From a bacterium (GTDB lineage: Bacteria > Desulfobacterota > GWC2-55-46), in NCBI GenBank assembly GCA_004298725.1, contig SCQA01000183.1, positions 1-8,513 of the forward strand: a stretch of DNA of 8,513 bases, written 5' to 3'. The notes below the pieces were generated by a model. That model was not told where the DNA came from and ran no database searches. It saw nothing but the letters and a program-made list of their open reading frames with translations. The position numbers were made by a program, and so were the translations under genes. Position 1 is the first letter of the stretch. Each line of letters opens with the position of its first letter. This document shows, piece after piece, positions 6,309 to 8,513 of the stretch.

Positions 6309-7889
6309 ATGCGAAAACTTTTAACAAAGGTTCCGGTTATATTAACAACGGTTTTTACGCGCTTTGCAGGTGCGCGCTGTTTTGCCGTTGCAGGCTTTTT
6401 TTTCTTTGCCGCGCTTTTGCCTTCCCCTGCTCTTTCAGAACGCTTGGAACAATACTTTACCGATACTGGCCAGTTGAATTACGCTGAATTTTTAATGTCA
6501 GCGGGCGACTATGACGCCGCTGTAAAGGAGTATGAAAGGCTGATAGAGCGCTTTCCTTCAAGCGCTCTTTTGCCGCTTGTTCAGTTCAGGTGCGCCGAGG
6601 CCGAGTTTAAGGCAGGCAACTACCGCGCTTCTCAGGATAACTTCAGGCTTTTTATTTCTAATTATTCTGAAAAGGAGCCTGTTCTTAAAGTTATAGCGGA
6701 GCAGAGGTTGGCCGAGGCGATGGTTTTGGAAAAAAAGGTTTTGATGCGTGCCGCTAAGCCGCAGACTCCGGTTCTTGATCCGTTTGCCGGCGATTTTGCG
6801 CCAATGCGCGCAGTGCAGGTGATGTTTTTTGAAGGCAAGACAATCGAAGATATTTCAGTTGAGATGAAGCGCGTAAAGCAGGCAGGCGTTAATACCATAA
6901 TATTCAGGGTTTTTCATAATAAGGACGACAGATACCACGCTCTGGCCCGTTCCGGCGTTAAGGCAGGGGTGTATTTTAAATCGTCGCGCGCGCCGGTAGT
7001 GGCGGACATACTGCCGGAAATTACATCTGCCGCGCACAAAAACGGTTTAAAGATATTTGCGTGGATGACAACGAGGTATGCTGACTACGGAATTGAAGGC
7101 ACGGACTCGTTAGCCTGCAAAGGCTATGACATGGCCTCAGGCGCGTTTGTCCGGTGCAAGGGGCTCGACCTTTTCAGCGAAGAGGCGGTGCGCCATATCG
7201 TGTCGCTGTACTCGGAACTTGCGGATAACGATATTGACGGTATACTATTTCAAGACGACCTTGTTCTACGCTACAACGAGGGCTTTGGCCCTTACGCGAG
7301 AGCGTTTTTCAAAAGAGAGACAGGCAACGAGCTTACGCCGGCTCTTCTTTACGGGGCAGGGGTGAGCGGAAGTTCCCCTAATTACACGCCGCTTTTCTGG
7401 AAGTGGGCCGGAATGAAGAACAGGCGGCTTCTTGGCGTGGCGTCAAGGGTTATGGATGCCGTCAGGAATAAAAGGCCGCAGGCAAAGTTCGCGATTAATT
7501 TGATGTATGAAAGCGTAACAAGCCCGGCCATGGCCCTTGCGTGGCTTTCGCAGAGCATGGAGGCCTCTGTCAAAACAGGCTTTGATTATTACTCCGTCAT
7601 GGCATATCATAGGCAGATGGGCGAGGAGCTGAGCATTGCCCCCGAGTCTGTTAAGGCTATAATCCGCAAGATGGCCGCGGACGCAACCAGAATAGCCGGT
7701 TCCGCCGGTAAGGTTCTGCTAAAATTCCAAACCGTTGACTGGAAGACGGGCAAGGCGCTTCCATCTGATGAAGTGACAGGCCTTGTAAATGACGTAAGGG
7801 ATGGCGGGCTTAGCCTTGCCGTTGTGCCGTACAGAAGAGATTTTCCGCTCGGATGGGCGGGCGGCCACGCTTTTCCAAAGGATAATTGA
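6309..7889 (+). CDS. Exported protein with TPR-like repeats and a PgaB-type C-terminal glycoside hydrolase module
   Basis: With the ATG at 6309 the protein has 526 residues. Residues 1-43 form a long signal peptide: a basic start, then a hydrophobic run (CFAVAGFFFFAALL) and an Ala-Leu-Ser-like cleavage region. About 50-145 is a TPR-like or YbgF/BamD-like segment with the pattern of paired helices (AEFLMSAGDYDAAVKEYERLIERFP, AEFKAGNYRASQDNFRLFI). From about 165 to the end it resembles the C-terminal domain of PgaB/BpsB (GH153), which cleaves partly deacetylated poly-beta-1,6-N-acetylglucosamine: VQVMFFEGKTIED, GVNTIIFRVFH, a KIFAWMTTRYADYG strand, and DGILFQDDL at 310-318, where D316/D317 sit at the place of the family's catalytic acidic residues. 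The NodB-type deacetylase domain of full PgaB is absent. A longer frame from GTG 6246 exists, but a promoter lies inside it. No Shine-Dalgarno sequence precedes the ATG. Likely periplasmic; substrate inferred only. No pga synthesis genes are visible nearby. Confidence 0.8.
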   Translation: MRKLLTKVPVILTTVFTRFAGARCFAVAGFFFFAALLPSPALSERLEQYFTDTGQLNYAEFLMSAGDYDAAVKEYERLIERFPSSALLPLVQFRCAEAEFKAGNYRASQDNFRLFISNYSEKEPVLKVIAEQRLAEAMVLEKKVLMRAAKPQTPVLDPFAGDFAPMRAVQVMFFEGKTIEDISVEMKRVKQAGVNTIIFRVFHNKDDRYHALARSGVKAGVYFKSSRAPVVADILPEITSAAHKNGLKIFAWMTTRYADYGIEGTDSLACKGYDMASGAFVRCKGLDLFSEEAVRHIVSLYSELADNDIDGILFQDDLVLRYNEGFGPYARAFFKRETGNELTPALLYGAGVSGSSPNYTPLFWKWAGMKNRRLLGVASRVMDAVRNKRPQAKFAINLMYESVTSPAMALAWLSQSMEASVKTGFDYYSVMAYHRQMGEELSIAPESVKAIIRKMAADATRIAGSAGKVLLKFQTVDWKTGKALPSDEVTGLVNDVRDGGLSLAVVPYRRDFPLGWAGGHAFPKDN

Positions 7890-7962
7890 AAAGATAAAAA
7901 AACGGGCGTCTGAATAAGCAAAGGACATGCGTAATATCAGGCGCGCTTGAAAGGTGCATAAC

Positions 7963-8513
7963 ATGAAAGACGTCTGCGCGCTTTGCCAGTGCCACATAAA
8001 AGAAAATACGCTTTTTACTCATTTAACGGAGAGCCAGCTTGACGCGTTTAAAGACGTAGTCGGGTTTATCGGGCGCAAAAAGCGCGAGATAATCGTCATG
8101 GAAGGAGACGACTGCACCGGCCTTTTCATCATAAAGACAGGCAGGGTAAAGCTTTTGCGTTCGTCAAGCGCGGGCAAGGAGCAGATAATAAAAATACTTA
8201 ATCCCGGAGACCTTTTCGGCTTTGAGGTTTTTTACGACGGTAAAAAGTACGCCTGCGCCGCGGTGGCAATGGAAGACTGTGAGTTGTGTTATATATCAAA
8301 AGACAACTTCTTCGCTATTATAGAGAAGGAGCCCGCCATAGCCAGAAAGCTTATCATAGCAATGGGCCGGGAGCTTAATCACGCCTATGAACGCATAGGA
8401 AACCTCGGCCTTCTTAACGCGAGGGAGAAGCTCGCGCATCTTTTATACACGCTCGCAAACGAGTACGGCGTGAAAAAGGACGGCGGGGTTAAGTTGAATT
8501 TGACCATTTCGCG
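7963..8513 (+). CDS. Crp/Fnr-family transcriptional regulator, cut by the window edge
   Basis: The first 183 codons of a regulator continue past the right end. A start at ATG 7963 has AAGGTG (7951-7956) six bases upstream; a stop at 7948-7950 limits the frame on the left, leaving only GTG 7954 as an alternative. Residues about 18-125 are a cyclic-nucleotide-binding-like beta-barrel (IVMEGDDCTGLFIIKTGRVKLL, LNPGDLFGFEVF), followed by the long dimer helix at about 125-150; the helix-turn-helix should begin right where the sequence stops. The phosphate-binding cassette lacks the Glu/Arg pair that binds cAMP in Crp, so cAMP is unlikely as ligand. The N-terminus has C5, C8 and C10, and further cysteines occur at 51, 98, 106 and 109. 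This resembles iron-sulfur or redox-sensing members such as Fnr, though the spacing is not that of Fnr (C-x2-C-x5-C). The gap of 73 bases after the hydrolase gene shows no convincing promoter or terminator. Confidence 0.9.
   Translation, partial: MKDVCALCQCHIKENTLFTHLTESQLDAFKDVVGFIGRKKREIIVMEGDDCTGLFIIKTGRVKLLRSSSAGKEQIIKILNPGDLFGFEVFYDGKKYACAAVAMEDCELCYISKDNFFAIIEKEPAIARKLIIAMGRELNHAYERIGNLGLLNAREKLAHLLYTLANEYGVKKDGGVKLNLTIS

Noticed and set aside
7938..7949. Near-palindrome CAGGCGCGCTTG before the Crp/Fnr gene as an autoregulatory operator
   Set aside because: It does not fit a Crp or Fnr box (TGTGA or TTGAT half-sites), is short, and no clear promoter sits beside it.
7719..8022. Two overlapping minus-strand ORFs across the hydrolase/regulator junction
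   Set aside because: They are antisense to the hydrolase gene end and the regulator start, overlap each other in different frames and show no family features.

Overview
The window carries five complete protein genes and one gene cut by the right edge, arranged as two divergent blocks around a 207-base intergenic region (3172-3378). Reading style (roughly balanced base composition, many GCC/GGC/CTT codons, weak Shine-Dalgarno sites), Sec-type signal peptides, an HD-GYP protein, a HEAT-repeat protein, a CtpA-type protease and a Crp/Fnr regulator suggest a free-living Gram-negative bacterium, perhaps of the deltaproteobacterial or Nitrospirota kind. That taxonomic guess is an inference from gene style, not a demonstrated assignment.

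Left block (minus strand, 3171 down to 155): a HEAT-repeat protein followed after 50 bases by an HD-GYP domain protein, probably one operon driven by a good sigma-70-like promoter at 3252-3279. The two proteins begin with what looks like the same domain of about 135 residues, marked by a YPxGHP motif near residue 25. The pair is therefore likely a paralogous-sensor/effector unit: one copy is linked to a (putative) cyclic-di-GMP phosphodiesterase domain, the other to a protein-interaction solenoid. Positions 1-154, beyond the operon, hold no gene I can support.

Right block (plus strand, 3379 to the end): radA (recombination branch-migration ATPase), a 60-base gap containing a 7-base tandem repeat, a CtpA-family S41 periplasmic protease, then a secreted protein joining TPR-like repeats to a PgaB-type C-terminal glycoside hydrolase module, and finally the first 183 codons of a Crp/Fnr-family regulator with a cysteine-rich N-terminus. 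The TPR-hydrolase gene appears to have its own extended -10 promoter (6285-6293), which lies inside the longest possible reading frame and so argues for a start at 6309.

The most interesting points are the shared N-terminal domain in the adjacent HD-GYP and HEAT genes, the TPR plus PgaB-hydrolase fusion without a deacetylase domain, and the cysteine pattern of the truncated regulator. I saw no tRNA, rRNA, CRISPR array, insertion sequence or clear prophage remnant.
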